From Kudoa neothunni (Eukaryota; Cnidaria): a stretch of 64,000 nucleotides of DNA. The position numbers were made by a program, and so were the translations under genes. Position 1 is the stretch's first letter. The number at the start of each line of letters is the position of its first letter. Under the pieces are notes generated by a model. It did no database searches. It had not been told where the DNA came from and saw only the letters and a program-made list of their open reading frames with translations. Below are positions 1-12,632 of this stretch, one piece after another. The DNA is taken from NCBI GenBank assembly GCA_964304625.1, contig OZ199838.1, forward strand, positions 186,001-250,000, in the 5' to 3' direction.

Positions 1-2289
1 TGTCGGCAACTTTCGTAGTTAAAAATATTGAAAACTCCATTCATAAATAGTCTTAAAAATATAGTTGGAGATTAATTTTAAAAATTTTTTATAATTTAAG
101 TATGAACGATAGAAAATATTACCGCAAACATGCAAAATTAGGATGGAATAACTAATTTATTTTATATGTTTAAAAATTTTAAATATATAGAAAGTTTCGT
201 GTAATCAATTGTTATTAATCGCATAATGGTTATAGTTGAAAATTTTAATGAGTGAAGACATTTTAATTCTTAATTTGACATAACTCCAATAGCGTTGTCT
301 AAAAATATTTTTCAAAACTAGATGAAGTCCAGTACGCATATGAAAATTTTCGTGACGAAGAATTCATTTTAAGAGGTGATTAGCGGCGTACGCATGTACA
401 TGACATGAGCGACTTACTTGGGTTTAATTATTAATGCTTATAGGCGTAAGCAATCAATCAATATTAGAAAAAATTGGCATGGTTATTTTGCATTATTCTG
501 GGGTTGATACAAAAAAATATTTCAACTTGGCCAATTTTTATGGCTGTAAAAAATAATATCAGAGTATTTTGAACATTGTCAAACATTATTTTTTGAATTT
601 ATTTTACGAAATTTGAAAACGCACAGCAGATACAAATAATAAGTTTTACACAATAATTTCGAATATGCCTGCCCCTTTGAGTTCGGTGTATTGTTAATAC
701 ACATTGTTATTCAATAACCGGATTATACTGTTAAATCATTATCCACTATATTTCTATAGTTAAAAATATGTCAATAAAGATCGAAAAAATTAAATAACTC
801 ATTTAAAATAATAAATAATATTTCTACAAAATGAATCATCATTTGAAATGCCTGATGAATTTAATTAATTAATTTTTATAAATAATAATAAAATTTAATT
901 ATTTTTAATCAATAAAACATAAATTTACAGCTGTAACTTCAATTAATAAAACGAAAAGAATTCTAACGATTATTTTTTTCGATTGACAACTTGCCAAGCA
1001 TAAATTAAGCAATACGATATATTATTTCATATATTTGCTTATATAAAAAATATATAAACTAGAAATCATCATTATCATTCAAATGAATGACTATTGATTA
1101 CATATATTGATTATTAAACGAATAATAGCATAAAATAAAAATGAATGTAATATGCGCAGACGCATATTACACAGGATAACTTTGCGATATATACAGTCAA
1201 CAGTGGTTAAATAGGCACAATTCTGTGTAACGATATTGTGTCATTTGATAAGGACTATTTTTTCGAGTTAGTATTTTAAGTTTGAATGTATATAAAAGAA
1301 TTTTAGAGAATTTTTTTCAAATACTAGAAAACAAACATTTGGCACTTCATTTTTACTACAGAACATTAAAATTCAATACCTACAAAATAGTGTTTCCCAA
1401 CGTAGGGCATGTAAATTTCTAAACGTTTAACGAATCGCTTTGGTGGGGCGCGGAAATTCCTGAGTAGTGATTGGTGTGATATGGATAATGTTGAGATAAT
1501 TGGGCAATATGACGTACATTTAACTCAATATCGTTAATTTTTTAGTGACGATTAACATTATAAAAAAATACAAAAAGCAATGAATATTAATATAAAAATT
1601 AATAATAATATTTAACGAATGATTCACCCCACTAAAATCATGATGGTTTGAATCTCAATCTTGTCTCATCTAGATCGTATATTCCAATTTGTTTAAATCT
1701 ATTATAATATTGATTAATTTTGTATTTACATTATTTATGTAAATTTTATTAGCACCCTATACACAAAAGTATTTCCTAATGAAGGTTGAATTACCACGAG
1801 TTCCATTTGACGTTATTTTTGAAGGAATGAAGAACTAAAGTTGTTAATTTTTAAGGTCCGTCGATATGTTAAGTAAGAACTGATCGAATGCAGTTTAATT
1901 TTAATGAGAAGAGAAGAATATATTAATTTCTTTCAAATTTTTATGTGATACGGAGTTTTATTCAATGCTATAAACAATTTAAGGTAAAATATCAATACTT
2001 TTGCAAAAAGTAGGGGTGGAACTTGTTTAAAAAAAATGAGGCGTGATAGAAAGATCGAAAAACAGTTGGAAAACATTGCTGTAGACATTCTCGAGGAATA
2101 TTATTCATTAATTTTAATCCTTATTATATTTAACATCATATTAAATTCCAAGTATATTATTATATTTTTTATAAAAATTATTCATGATAAATTTATTGTT
2201 GAAGGAAAATTAAACTATAAATAGAAGCAGTAAAACAGATACTTTTATATATTCTCCTCATATGCATAAATTTTCAAGACCTTGTTTCA
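1..2289. other. AT-rich intergenic DNA
   Basis: No coding exon could be supported here. The stretch holds a perfect inverted repeat at 1147-1170 (10-nt arms, 4-nt loop) and a sequence near 1388-1410 that resembles a decayed hAT transposon end. A short open frame at 2036-2224 is low complexity and I do not call it. Confidence 0.5.
1147..1170. repeat. Perfect inverted repeat with GCG core
   Basis: The arms are gtaatatgcg and its exact reverse complement, separated by caga. It stands out in a roughly 75% AT background. It could form a hairpin or serve as a site for a dimeric protein. It belongs to the wider set of GCGCA-type palindromes in this window. Confidence 0.6.
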
Positions 2290-5200
2290 TTAGCTGTTGT
2301 TCTTTAGATTTGTTAAATGTAAACGATAAGTGTTTCCTTGGAGCAAAAATCCAAAAACTATTACGTAAATCTGTGGTTTTGGAGATTTCATTGGCTTATG
2401 GTATAATTTACAACCGACCTTTAGTCGCTCTACAGTCGTTAAAATTGACGCTAATAGAATTTTAGAATTTTAACAAAGTCTTGCTGAAACCACAGACTTC
2501 TTATGAAACGTATAGATACATTAATTTCTCAAGTAAACATGTTATTTGATTATTTATTAAATAATAAATTTATCATTAAATTTTAAACTAATTCAAATTA
2601 AACAAATATCATAGCTTTCAATCGTTTAGAGTTAAAAACAATAATTCAATGGAACACAAAGCTTATCCTCGTACATTACACATTAGTTGAATGACCAAAC
2701 AGTAAGATTAAAATCAATATAAACTATGATACTTATTTTAATTATTATATTCAAAATTAATAGCTACAGAGCCATACCTTGATAAAACGATTTGTCTGGT
2801 GTAATTTTATTATTCACTAGTTTGGACAGTTGCTTTGTTGTGTTGTCGGCAAAGCTAATAGCAATAATGAGTCTCAAAATAAAAATCAAGTCATTACTCA
2901 AATTTGAGTTGAGCCACTTTTTCAGGGTCACCAATGTAAGGCTCCCATGGAAGTTCCGACACGAAAAGCCTTAGCAACATAAATCCTAATATTTCCAAAT
3001 CACTTCGTCGAGAGGGAACTAAATCAATAACATTGTTTAAATCCAATATCCAACAACAAAAAAACATTTTTTTCACAAACATCTATAATCGTCAACATAC
3101 ATACCAACTCCACGATGTGCATCACAACTTGTCAGCTCAATGGTTCCATTGTGCTTGAGTTTGGGAAGTTCTTTGTATTTTCGGTGGGTGTGGGTGATAG
3201 TAGATTCGATGTACAATGACGTCAAGCCATAATCGGTTAAAAAAATCTATCAACATTTTATGAGAACACAATAAGGCAGAGACTATTGGCACAATCAACT
3301 TAATCCAACATTTTTGTTGTTTAACATAAATTCAACGCATCTTATTACCAAAACCTATAATGACGTCATCGATATTACTTAGTTTTACGTTTTTATTCCA
3401 CTCAATACAAAATTAAAAATATTATTACTGAGTTAGAATTTAATAATAGTCATCTCCAAGGATACATATTTAATAGAGAAAAATCTTAAAAGTATGACTC
3501 TACACATAAGTCAAATTAATTTTTTCAACAATAAAAAAGCATATAACTCAATAATAACTTTATAATTGAAAATAAAATAGTCCCAAGTTATATAATCATC
3601 GGAAAAATTTAAGAAACTACATTTTCCTCAAATATTAATACTTTATTGATATCAAAGAATGGCCGAAAATACATAAAATATATAATCTGAAAATTAAACG
3701 ATTAAAGAGGGAATTTGCAATCTGATAATCGTAAAATATCTCAGTATCATGAGAGATTATGATTATAAAAGTATTCTTGATATAAACAATAATGCTCTCT
3801 TTTAACATTAAACCCAGAACCTTTTCATAGTATTGATTTCCGAGAAATTGCGTTACCATATCAAATATTTTTAATTAGTGTGACTTTTCAGTGGAAAGCT
3901 ACATACAGTACATAAGTTACATACGAGGTGTGGGAAAGTTGCCGTTTATAATAATTACATTAACTACCTGTAATGCGGGGGTATTAGAAACCTTTCAGTG
4001 TAAGTGTATAGTATAAAATGTTTGACTTTTATTTATGGAAAAAATTACCAAAGGATTATTTTTAATCGAATTATCAGATATTTCAACTACAAATTTGGTT
4101 GGAAAAATAATTTTAATAATTCTTGATCAATGAGCTGCATTTATTAAAACGTTTGAAAATCAAGAATTAATCCAATTTAGTCATTAATTCTAATTTAACG
4201 AGATTCATTGTTTATGGGCAGGAAAATCGATAACTGCTTAACATATACTCACCAACGCAACTTATATAAATAGCTATTAATCTCATAAAAGGAGACATTT
4301 CCAAATAAATAAAGATTACATAATAATTTACATTAAACATCCGATTATTTAGAAATACAGTAATATTTTAAATATTTAATTTTTACGCGAGTGCACATGC
4401 GATTTAAATTATTAGACATCTTTCTTCACATACTCAGAAAAATGTAAAACAAATATGTTGCTTATTGTTTGTATAGTTAATAATTATAATGGAAATTTTA
4501 ATATATTATCATTCTCTTTCGTTCAAAATTGACCTAATGCTTACATATTAAATATCAACAATATTTCACAATTGAAGTCAATTCTGTATAATTTTGTTGA
4601 CTTATCGTTCTATTTAATTCCTAATATGATCACCCGACTATGTCCACTTTGTGGCGGGAAAACGAAAATTCGAAAGCAAACATAAAATTTTCTTTAATAA
4701 TCAATGAGGTGATTTATATACTTTTTGAGCTCGAAATTGTTAAGACTGATGAAACATTTCAACGAAAAAATTAAAAATTGCAATAATATACTCAACAAGA
4801 CTTAGAACAATACTCCGGACGTTTTTTTAATTTATGTATTCTTAAATGTAATTAAAAAAATACATATTTAATATGTAAATTCTTTATTAACGTAATTGCG
4901 CATGCTCTTATCTCTATTTTGATATTTTCTTTATTTTGCCTACCACTTTTGAAAGAACGGAAAAGTTACTTAATATCAATTCCCAAATTGTAATATATCT
5001 AAGGAGTGTCTATCGGACCGTATAAATTTAATCCCAATTAATGGTTTCGACTACATCTGATTATTTTTTTGTTCCGAATTATTAAGCTATTTATCATAAA
5101 AAAATTAACTATGGTCAATTAAAAAAACTGAGCTATGTATGTGATCAATAAATGAGAGCAATGACTATTGAAAAAATATGTCGCGCACGCGTGCGCATAA

Positions 5201-6322
5201 ATAGGATTAGATTATTACTTCAACAACAATATTTGGTATTTTTAAATATTCATAAATATTAATAAATTGCATCAAATATTACATTTTAATATTTAATATA
5301 TTTTACTTAATGCAATACTTCGATTCCACCTGAAACAACTCAATATTTAATAAATATTAATTGTAATAACAAAATTGCACCCGATGAATATTAAAAACTA
5401 AGCCAATAGCCATTTTTATCGAACAGTATAAATTTACCTTTCCGCTGAGGATTGGCAGCGCGAAATCGCAAAGAATATTGGTTGCTTTGATGTCTCCATG
5501 GGTGTAACCAAATGTGTGAATAAAAGCCAATGCATCAATCTACAACAAACCACAAATGGCGTTAACTCAACTTTGATTTCGTAACAACAAAGCATACCAT
5601 TTTCAAGCCAATATGACAAATTGTCTTGAGTGAAAATTTCCGCCCAAAATCTTTCCAAATTGTCTCAACATCAATTCCCAATCTCGGAAACACCAAAAAT
5701 CGAAAACTCGTGTCGTTTATTTGAGATATTCCACTGGTGATATAAAAGGGAATAGCCAAATAACTTAACTTGTTACTCTTCACGTACTCTTCGACTATTA
5801 TAAACAACATTCGATCGTTATCGATAAGATATCACCATCTATTGATACTTTTCTCTATACGACAAACTCTTTGATAGAATGCAATTTCAGTAAATAGGGC
5901 ACCATTATTAGAGGGTTCCTGTAATACATGAAAAATGTTAAAAATAATCTTCTGTATATGGTCAACAGTAACGAAAACACCAATGTGAATCAACGTAATT
6001 TGTTTGAGTGTTCCTCATTTAAGACTTACAAGTTTGACTGCGAATTTACAATGAAATTTTTCGAGGTCTTTGGAGGTATTTTCGATGCACGTTGCTATAG
6101 TAACGAGCATTAATAACCCAAAATTCTACCTTATAACCCACCTTCATACACCTGTCCGAACCCACCCTGGCCTAAAAGTTTCCCCAGTTTCCATTGTTTC
6201 TTCTGGATATCATTTATCACCACATTTGAGGCCAATTTGATTAATTTGACCTTTTTACTCGCACCAGGTTTCTTTGGAGGAGCCCTTTTAATGACCTTAT
6301 TAGAACGAGCAGGTGCAACCAT
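2290..6322 (-). CDS. VRK1: VRK-family Ser/Thr protein kinase
   Basis: Vaccinia-related-kinase family protein; in animals these nuclear kinases phosphorylate chromatin and nuclear-envelope proteins such as histone H3 and BAF. Exons (minus): 6142-6322, 6030-6094, 5849-5918, 5598-5794, 5438-5539, 3105-3246, 2898-3018, 2778-2854 and, less surely, 2290-2429; all phases agree, giving about 364 residues (human VRK1 has 396). Visible are a basic N-terminal tail, the glycine-rich loop GQGGFGQVYE, the lysine in CKFAVKLEPS, the VRK-type catalytic motif THGDIKATN in place of HRD, the metal-binding DYG in place of DFG, and the activation segment GTIELTS. The missing HRD arginine is normal for VRKs. Intron 5 is 2.2 kb while the others are about 50-350 nt. 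The last 46 residues match nothing I know, so the final exon may be wrong. The paralogue is not certain. Confidence 0.92.
3247..5437 (-). other. Large VRK intron 5, 2.2 kb
   Basis: This intron separates the catalytic-loop exon from the DYG exon. It is AT-rich, has no sustained open frame, and carries a 14-bp perfect palindrome at 5183-5196. A 19-codon plus-strand frame near 4626 contains a CxxC pair but is too short to call. Confidence 0.6.
5183..5196. promoter_or_regulatory. GCGCACGCGTGCGC palindrome, NRF-1-like
   Basis: A perfect 14-bp palindrome inside the large VRK intron. It contains the GCGCA/TGCGC half-sites typical of animal NRF-1 sites. Function is inferred from sequence only. Confidence 0.35.
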
Positions 6323-6535
6323 TTATTATTATTTAATCAGGTTGAAACAAATCGCAAAAATGTGATACTAACGCGTTAGCTCGCCGCTAAGACCGACCGC
6401 AATCGAAATAACCGCGGATCTCTTAAACTACATAAACCCTTACAAATATCATTTTATGTTGTGTAATCAATTTTATAGAATTATCAAAATTAAATACATT
6501 CAAATTTTATTATAAACGTTATCTATCTATAGAAT

Positions 6536-6949
6536 ATGAGCTTACATCGGTGGAAGAAAAATATCGTACGTTGTCGACGGATGCTCGGGTTGGTGAGCAA
6601 TTCTCGAAGTGTGAGTCACGTATTAGATTCCAATTTAATTTGATATTAAGTTGCTTTTATTTTTGAATATTATATTTTTCTCACTTAAAATTTATATTTG
6701 GGTATTTAATATTGATTTGATTGAGTGACTGGATAAATCATTATTATACTCGCGCAGGCAAGGTCAATTTGTGTGGTCAATCGTGTTCGTTAGATCTCGC
6801 ACGACAACTTTCCCGCGTAAAAATTTAACTCGGAAAATTAACGAATTTTTCTAACCCATCAGCTGTAGTCACCAGATATGAACTATTTTAATTGGGAAAT
6901 TGGTTTCTTTGTTAAATTCTAGCATATTGGAGATTTAAAGTTGTTGTAA
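6536..6949 (+). CDS. Possible small Arg-rich protein, three exons
   Basis: Not recognised. Exons 6536-6608, 6758-6816 and 6923-6949 join in phase with GT..AG introns and give about 52 residues. It starts MSLHRWKKNIVRCRR and is strongly basic, as a mitochondrial presequence would be. It is divergent from VRK, whose start codon lies 214 nt away across a GC-rich stretch that could be a shared promoter. Alternative frames through the same exons are also open, so both gene and frame are uncertain. Confidence 0.22.
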
Positions 6950-7668
6950 TTATTAACACTTGTAACACCTAAAATATATCATTTTGTGCAACTTTTTTTG
7001 TTGCCATCTTTTTACGATTCTTTTTAATCTAATAAATAAATATGAGGTGCAAAACTTCAGTCTCAAGAAATAACTTCCAAATCTCACTTCGTGCAAAATC
7101 GTTCCCGTGGGTAATCTCTCTTCTCTTTACAATGACTTAAAAATTTCCCATTCTTCGTATATTCTAACACATTGGTTGCGAAAAATCAGTTTAATTTATT
7201 TTTCGACGTAATTTTTTGGACAAAAATTGAGTTTATCCGCTCTATATAATGATTTGTATTTTTCAAACTGAGCCAATTAATTTATTCGAATTATAATGAG
7301 CAAATGTAAATATGTTTTAATTTTAAAATTTAGCATTCCAATAACTGCACTACCTTCTGAAAAATTATAAAATATTATATTTTTCATACAAAAATAAGTA
7401 ATGTTTAAGAGCCAACAAAATATAAAGTAGTTCCTTCTAACGGTTTTGTAAATAAACTTATATGATTTAATAATGTATTTTTCGCAAACAGATGTGTATA
7501 TTTAATCAACTTTTTATTTTTCAAAGAAAGTGGTTGACCCAGAAAAACGTGGTTTAAATCGATCTTAGAAATGTTGATTGAAAACTTCAGCAGGGTTGGA
7601 AGTGAGCAGAATATCATTCATGACATTAAAATGAGAGGTTTAAATTTTTATTTGATATTTCGTTTCGC

Positions 7669-8335
7669 CTAGGCAGTTATTTCAAAATATTGATAAAATG
7701 AGAATAAGTTAATATGCTCGAACTCGTTTCCCTCCTCTACAAGTTGTTTGTACTCGCCTTTAACGAAGTTTATTGATATAGAAACAAATAAGTTTACTGA
7801 AAAATATCAAATTTCGGCGTTGCGTTTATATTGACTATACAATCCAAGTTTTTGATGCTGTTTGATGAATATTTGACCAGAATGTAAGAGGTAAAAATAT
7901 ATTGTTAATTTTGTTTCTTTTTTTACACAAAATAAACTGTCATTCTAAAATCGATAGCAATATATCTTGGAAAAGATTATCACATTTTCAAAACAATATT
8001 TATTGTCGTTAAGCCTTAAAAGATAACCCTGGGCTTCACGCGCCCATCTCTATATTATTTTGTCTATATATTTTGTTGTTTCACTTGTCAGATTTTTTGT
8101 ATATTCGCCACAGTTTCATTTAATTTTTAATAAATGTATAATCTCTCGGCTGGTATAATAAAATTAGTTAAATTTTCGATGAGGTTACACAATACATACC
8201 GACTTTTAGAATAAAATAATAGAAAGGTGGGAACGCGAATCCAATGGTTAACCATTGGGGGCTAAGCAATCTCAAATATTGGAAATTCTTTGCACTTTCA
8301 TATTTTTGGTAAAGATAAAAAATATACAAAATCAT
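7669..8335 (-). CDS. Unrecognised ~144-residue membrane protein
   Basis: I do not recognise this protein. Four exons (8204-8335, 7984-8049, 7836-7944, 7669-7796) are separated by GT..AG introns; the last two introns are 39 nt and every junction keeps frame to a TAG stop. The product would have about 144 residues. One hydrophobic segment near residues 28-43 (WLTIGFAFPPFYYFIL) is followed by basic RWAR, as for a single-pass membrane anchor, then a polar region with LLRLNDN, an aromatic stretch and a charged tail (VKGEYKQLVEEGNEFEH). The start ATG was chosen because a stop lies shortly upstream. It lies 271 nt downstream of another minus-strand gene and could share its transcription. Size and anchor recall small mitochondrial or ER membrane proteins, but no motif decides this. 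Confidence 0.45.
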
Positions 8336-8605
8336 GCTATTATTTCTCGGGTCTTTCAAAAGTTTTTACAATAATTATTTTGTCGAGCAATTCTGATGAT
8401 CATACATTCGCACACTGGATGAAAATCTTTGTATGGTCTATTGTGGAAAATTTTTAAATAAGTTATTAGCATCTAATTCACCAACATGTAAAACATATTA
8501 AAATTTCCTAATAATTCCATTTTAGTAATAATAGTGTACTCTAATATGTAATGTATTCAAATATAAACTACACTAGAGAGAGAATGAGTTAATTCATAAC
8601 AAATC

Positions 8606-9616
8606 TTAGATAGATTGAACTCTTAATGATATTTTGTTTATTCTTAAATTTTTTATATTATGAGGAAATTTATTTTTGTTAATAAATTGATCCAAATTTT
8701 CTGGAATTTTTTGGCGATCTAAAAATTTTTTTTATTCAATTTTATAAGCACATTAATATAAGGAATACTTGAAAATTTATCTTCATATGGTGGTATCTTA
8801 CAGTATCGTTTCAAATCATTCACACAATTATTGTAAGTCTATATTTGATTTTAATGTATAAAAATTATATGATTGATAAAATATATTAAAAATACATCTC
8901 TATCCAAGTTGTTGAGGTTGGTTTCGTCTCCAACACATAAATACAGATAATTAATCTCCTATCGTAAATAAGAAATTAAAAAATTATTTTTTAATTATTA
9001 TATTACAAAACAAACAAAATTAATATCCCTTTCGTCTTCAAAGTATTTGACTTTAAACAACCTTATTTAATGTTCGTATAAATCACAATGAGTGTACCTG
9101 TTTTGCCAATACATCTTCCAAAAAACGAACATACGTCGTATTCGTCCACATATTTATTGAAGAAATCGTTTAAATTCTCTTCAGCGTCATCAATTAGTTG
9201 CATCTATGTAAAATTAAAAATTCCAATTAATATAAAATAACTCTTTTATCTTCGGGTTGAAAATGTTTCTTTTCACTCTTTAACGAGTTGTAAAGTTTAC
9301 GTTTGGCTTCCGATGATAATTCAAACTAAAAATATTATTTTAATGATAATATTCTTGTTTGAAAATTTTTAGAATCCCACAAGTATACATCTAGATATTG
9401 TTCGGTGCCCATAACATTGTAACCACCTATACCTAGTAATTGATGTACACATCATACAATATACCAACATAAACTAAATAGAATGGTATCATCCAATACA
9501 TTTTGAACATTTTGAATGGCGCGTTTTGTCTCACAATCATCTTATTTCTCCGAATTATCCAAGCCACACAGATATCCAATGATAATTAAATTTTTATCGA
9601 TTAATAACGAGGACAT
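8606..9616 (-). CDS. Unrecognised eight-exon gene with an internal TAA
   Basis: I do not recognise the product. Exons: 9469-9616, 9389-9426, 9242-9325, 9098-9203, 9016-9050, 8896-8958, 8769-8838, 8606-8718. All junctions are GT..AG, introns are about 39-65 nt, and frame holds to a TAA, giving about 218 codons. Parts look like ordinary soluble protein: SSEAKRKLYNSLKSEKKHF, IDDAEENLNDFFNKYVDEYD and YLYLCVGDETNLNNLDRD. Codon 25 (9542-9544) is TAA. Removing a 27-nt GT..AG stretch in exon 1 would delete it and keep frame, but that is much shorter than any other intron here. Otherwise the true start is unseen, or the gene is broken. Exon consistency argues for a real gene; its function is unknown. 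Confidence 0.5.
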
Positions 9617-10505
9617 ATATAAAATACATTTATCGTCATATCTTTAGTATTTGAAATCGTTATCCAACGATATATTTAATTAATAATTTATCTCAAAAAA
9701 ATGTGTAAACGGAGAATAATTGTGGGTTTATTATTAAACAGATAAAAAATTTTAATTAGATATCTTACAACAGTGTTGTGATCATTATTTACTGAAATCT
9801 GACAACGAGCTATATAATTTATCGTCAACTGAATTATTTCTAATTTTATCATATAATCTATTGACTCTATACTTTGATATTAGGTTAGATAAGATACCAT
9901 TTACAATACATTATTAATGGCAGTTTAATTAATCAAAATGACGTGGTGGTTTTGTTTATATCTAATTTTATCAACTAATATAATAAACATTAAATCGATA
10001 GATGAATGATTATCAATAACGATTAGATATTATTATAGCATAAAAAGCAAATGTGTTTATCATAAATTTTACATATAATGAGAATATATATGTAAACATA
10101 ACTCCAAAACAACTAAATATTATAAAAATTTTAATAGAAGAATTAATACAATTTAACGAGTCAACATGAATTCACACAAAATATTTATTTAATTGTTTAT
10201 TATTAGTTATTTATCTATTAATGCAGAATCACAATTTTTCTTTGTAGTCTGTGAAGAGTTTATGAGAATTATGATAATTTTTTTGAATAGATTAATTGTA
10301 TTTCAAGGTCGACATTCAAAAGTGTTCAATTAATGCATGATTACCGTATATTTTCACTTTTTTCAGATAATATGGAAACCTCTCTAATTAATAATAAAAT
10401 TACTATCGCGTTTAACATGTTTTGAGATAAAAATATGAATATTCTGAATAAGAGCGAACATTTTAATCATATAAAAATTAAATAAGGTATTTTAAGGAGT
10501 AAATA

Positions 10506-10834
10506 ATGTACCACAGTTATTGGCCACATGGAAATAATCATTAAATTAAAATTATTAATAAAATAACCAATACTGTAAGGATCATATGTGGGATTTATGA
10601 TTCTAAATATGATCGAATCTACAGTGGGTAGCGTAGTCAATAAAATCAAAAACCAACATAAATAGGGCATTGATAATAACTGATAAGCTGATTGACAAAA
10701 TTAAAATTTTTAAGGATAAACTACTAAAATCAGATGAGAGCGTTTTTAACGCTATCTCCAAGTATCCTGTCTTAATAAAATTATTTCTAATTCAATGCAG
10801 ACATTTTTTGTTAGTTCATATCGTTTGCAAATGA
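10506..10834 (+). CDS. Possible small protein, four exons
   Basis: Not recognised. Exons 10506-10515, 10580-10632, 10688-10761 and 10801-10834 join in phase across introns of 64, 55 and 39 nt, giving about 56 residues. The middle (LIDKIKIFKDKLLKSDESVF) is a typical charged amphipathic helix. An open frame on the opposite strand across 10467-10670 encodes a hydrophobic low-complexity peptide and is probably its shadow. The 10-nt first exon is the weakest part. Confidence 0.33.
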
Positions 10835-11100
10835 TTATATCTTGATCGTAAAATACCATATATATATAGAATATTGAGAAAAGTAAATAAAATAAAGTAG
10901 ATTATGATTATGATTATATTATAGATCAACTTCTCCGGTGCATAAGGGAATATTATAAGCAGAGGGGGTCAAATGGAATTATGTGGAGAAGAATACTTCC
11001 AAAAATTCAATTAATTATTTTCTTAATGTTTCGCCCATTTTCAAGTGTTATTAGGTTAGTATAGAAACACGTAAAATTCATTCTTTTTAAGTATATGTTA

Positions 11101-11114
11101 ATACGCATGCGTAT
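11101..11114. promoter_or_regulatory. ATACGCATGCGTAT palindrome upstream of CHMP3
   Basis: A perfect 14-bp palindrome ending 130 nt before the CHMP3 start codon. It contains the GCATGC core seen in several other intergenic palindromes here. A promoter role is inferred from position and recurrence. Confidence 0.35.
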
Positions 11115-11244
11115 CATACCTATTTGGGGGAATTTGCGTGCCGTAAACTCCGTAGAATCACTTATATAGTGCTATCACATCATAGGGTAGTAAACAACGC
11201 CAACCAGCGAATCAATTCGTTATCTTAAGTTAAGTGGATTAAAA

Positions 11245-12133
11245 ATGGGGATGTTCAAACAAAAACCGACTGTTATGCAGCAAGTCCGTTGATTCATCTA
11301 GATAAAGTTTGAATTAAAATAGTTGACTGAACAATGCAGAAGAATTCGATCAGAGATACGCAGCATAGACCGAGTTATTGCAAGTATTTGTTGAAGTGTT
11401 ATGGCTGATCGAATGTTTTGATAAGGAACGCAGAGCGAACAGAAAAAGATAGAGATCGAACTGAAAAGGGCTTCAAGAAGTAACGACAAGGAGGTAGTTC
11501 GCATTCTGGCGAAATCGCTTGTTACATCTCGTCGTCATGTGTCAAAAATGTTCACAACCAAAGCTCAAATGTCATCATTGGAAATGCAATTGAAAGAAAA
11601 TATGGGTAGATTGTTTTAGGTGTGATAGGTTTCAAATAAAAGTACAGCCCAAGCAAAAATCACCAACTCAATCAAATGTAGTTCTGAGGTGGTTAGGATA
11701 ATGAATTCGTTGGTGAATATTCCAGAAGTGCATAAAACTATGACAGAAATGTCGAATGAGATGATGAAAATGGGCATGATTGAGGAAATGATGACTGACA
11801 CGATTGAGTCGGTGATGCAGGTCGAAGATGAAGATGAAGAAATTGAAAGCCAAGTGAATTCAGTGATGAACGAGATCCTTTTGGGTGAGAAAAAATGTTG
11901 CAATAACGCCTATTTGATGAATATTATGTTTAGCTGCCAAAAATGCTGCAGTGGCTACGAGACCAATTGCAGTAAGGCCAAAAATTTCCGATGATGTAAA
12001 TCAAATCATCATTTTTCCTTATTATATTTTCCTTTTTTAGAAATTGACCCCCTCCACCGTTCAAAATGTTACTAGTAAATCTACCAAGGAGGATAACGAT
12101 GAGGAAAGACTACGTCAATTGTTGACTAAATAA
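11245..12133 (+). CDS. CHMP3: CHMP3 / Vps24, ESCRT-III subunit
   Basis: ESCRT-III subunit that co-assembles with CHMP2 and CHMP4 into membrane-remodelling filaments for multivesicular-body sorting, cytokinesis and membrane repair; filaments are dismantled by VPS4. Six exons (11245-11283, 11323-11383, 11426-11605, 11648-11884, 11934-11995, 12041-12133) with introns of 39-49 nt give 223 residues (human 222). The basic N-terminal helices run IRSEIRSIDRVIA to KSLVTSRRHVSK. The family core is clear in the segment RIMNSLVNIPEVHKTM and its continuation EMMKMGMIEEMM. An acidic stretch (QVEDEDEEIE) leads to the C-terminal MIT-interacting motif EERLRQLLTK, which binds VPS4-type MIT domains. The N-terminal MGMF resembles the MGLF of animal CHMP3. 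The gene looks complete and intact. Confidence 0.96.
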
Positions 12134-12632
12134 ATTTTTTTAATTTTTTATTGATTAACATTGAAATTGTAAATTTTGTCTCGATTTTTGTAACTAAACC
12201 ACTTTCTCATCAATCATCAATGCCAAAAATTGTTCCATTTCCTTTTTATTATTTTTTATTATACACAATCACAAAACCCTAAAAATCATTCTTTATAAAT
12301 AGATCATGGTCGCATGCGGCAATTTTACTTAATTTACTTTTGTGTCCCGTTTTTATTTGGAGGATGTATATTTTTCAACTGCTTAGACGATAAATAGTGC
12401 ATGTCGTTCTTTATCAAGCAGTCCTTAATGAAAAGGTTTTTATATAATTTATAAATTAAATCTTAATAAAACTAGCCAATTTTATGGATTAATTGACGAC
12501 TAATTTACTTAGTGTATATTGAGTTATTTGTAAAATCATATAAAGTATTTTCCGTTACAAATATTTTATTATAATTATCTTATATAAATTTTTAGGAGTA
12601 TCAAAACTAACTTTAATTCAATGTACATATAG
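12134..12632. other. CHMP3 3' flank
   Basis: AT-rich. A 27-codon plus-strand frame starting with the ATG at 12314 (MRQFYLIYFC) is hydrophobic and could be a signal-peptide exon of the next candidate, but no in-phase splice joins them. Confidence 0.4.

Noticed and set aside
4626-4685. Zinc-ribbon-like peptide with a CPLCGG motif in the VRK intron
   Set aside because: Only 19 codons, a single Cys pair and no adjoining exon.
11616-11903. 95-codon minus-strand frame rich in Ser and Ile
   Set aside because: Antisense of the Met/Glu-rich CHMP3 exon 4.
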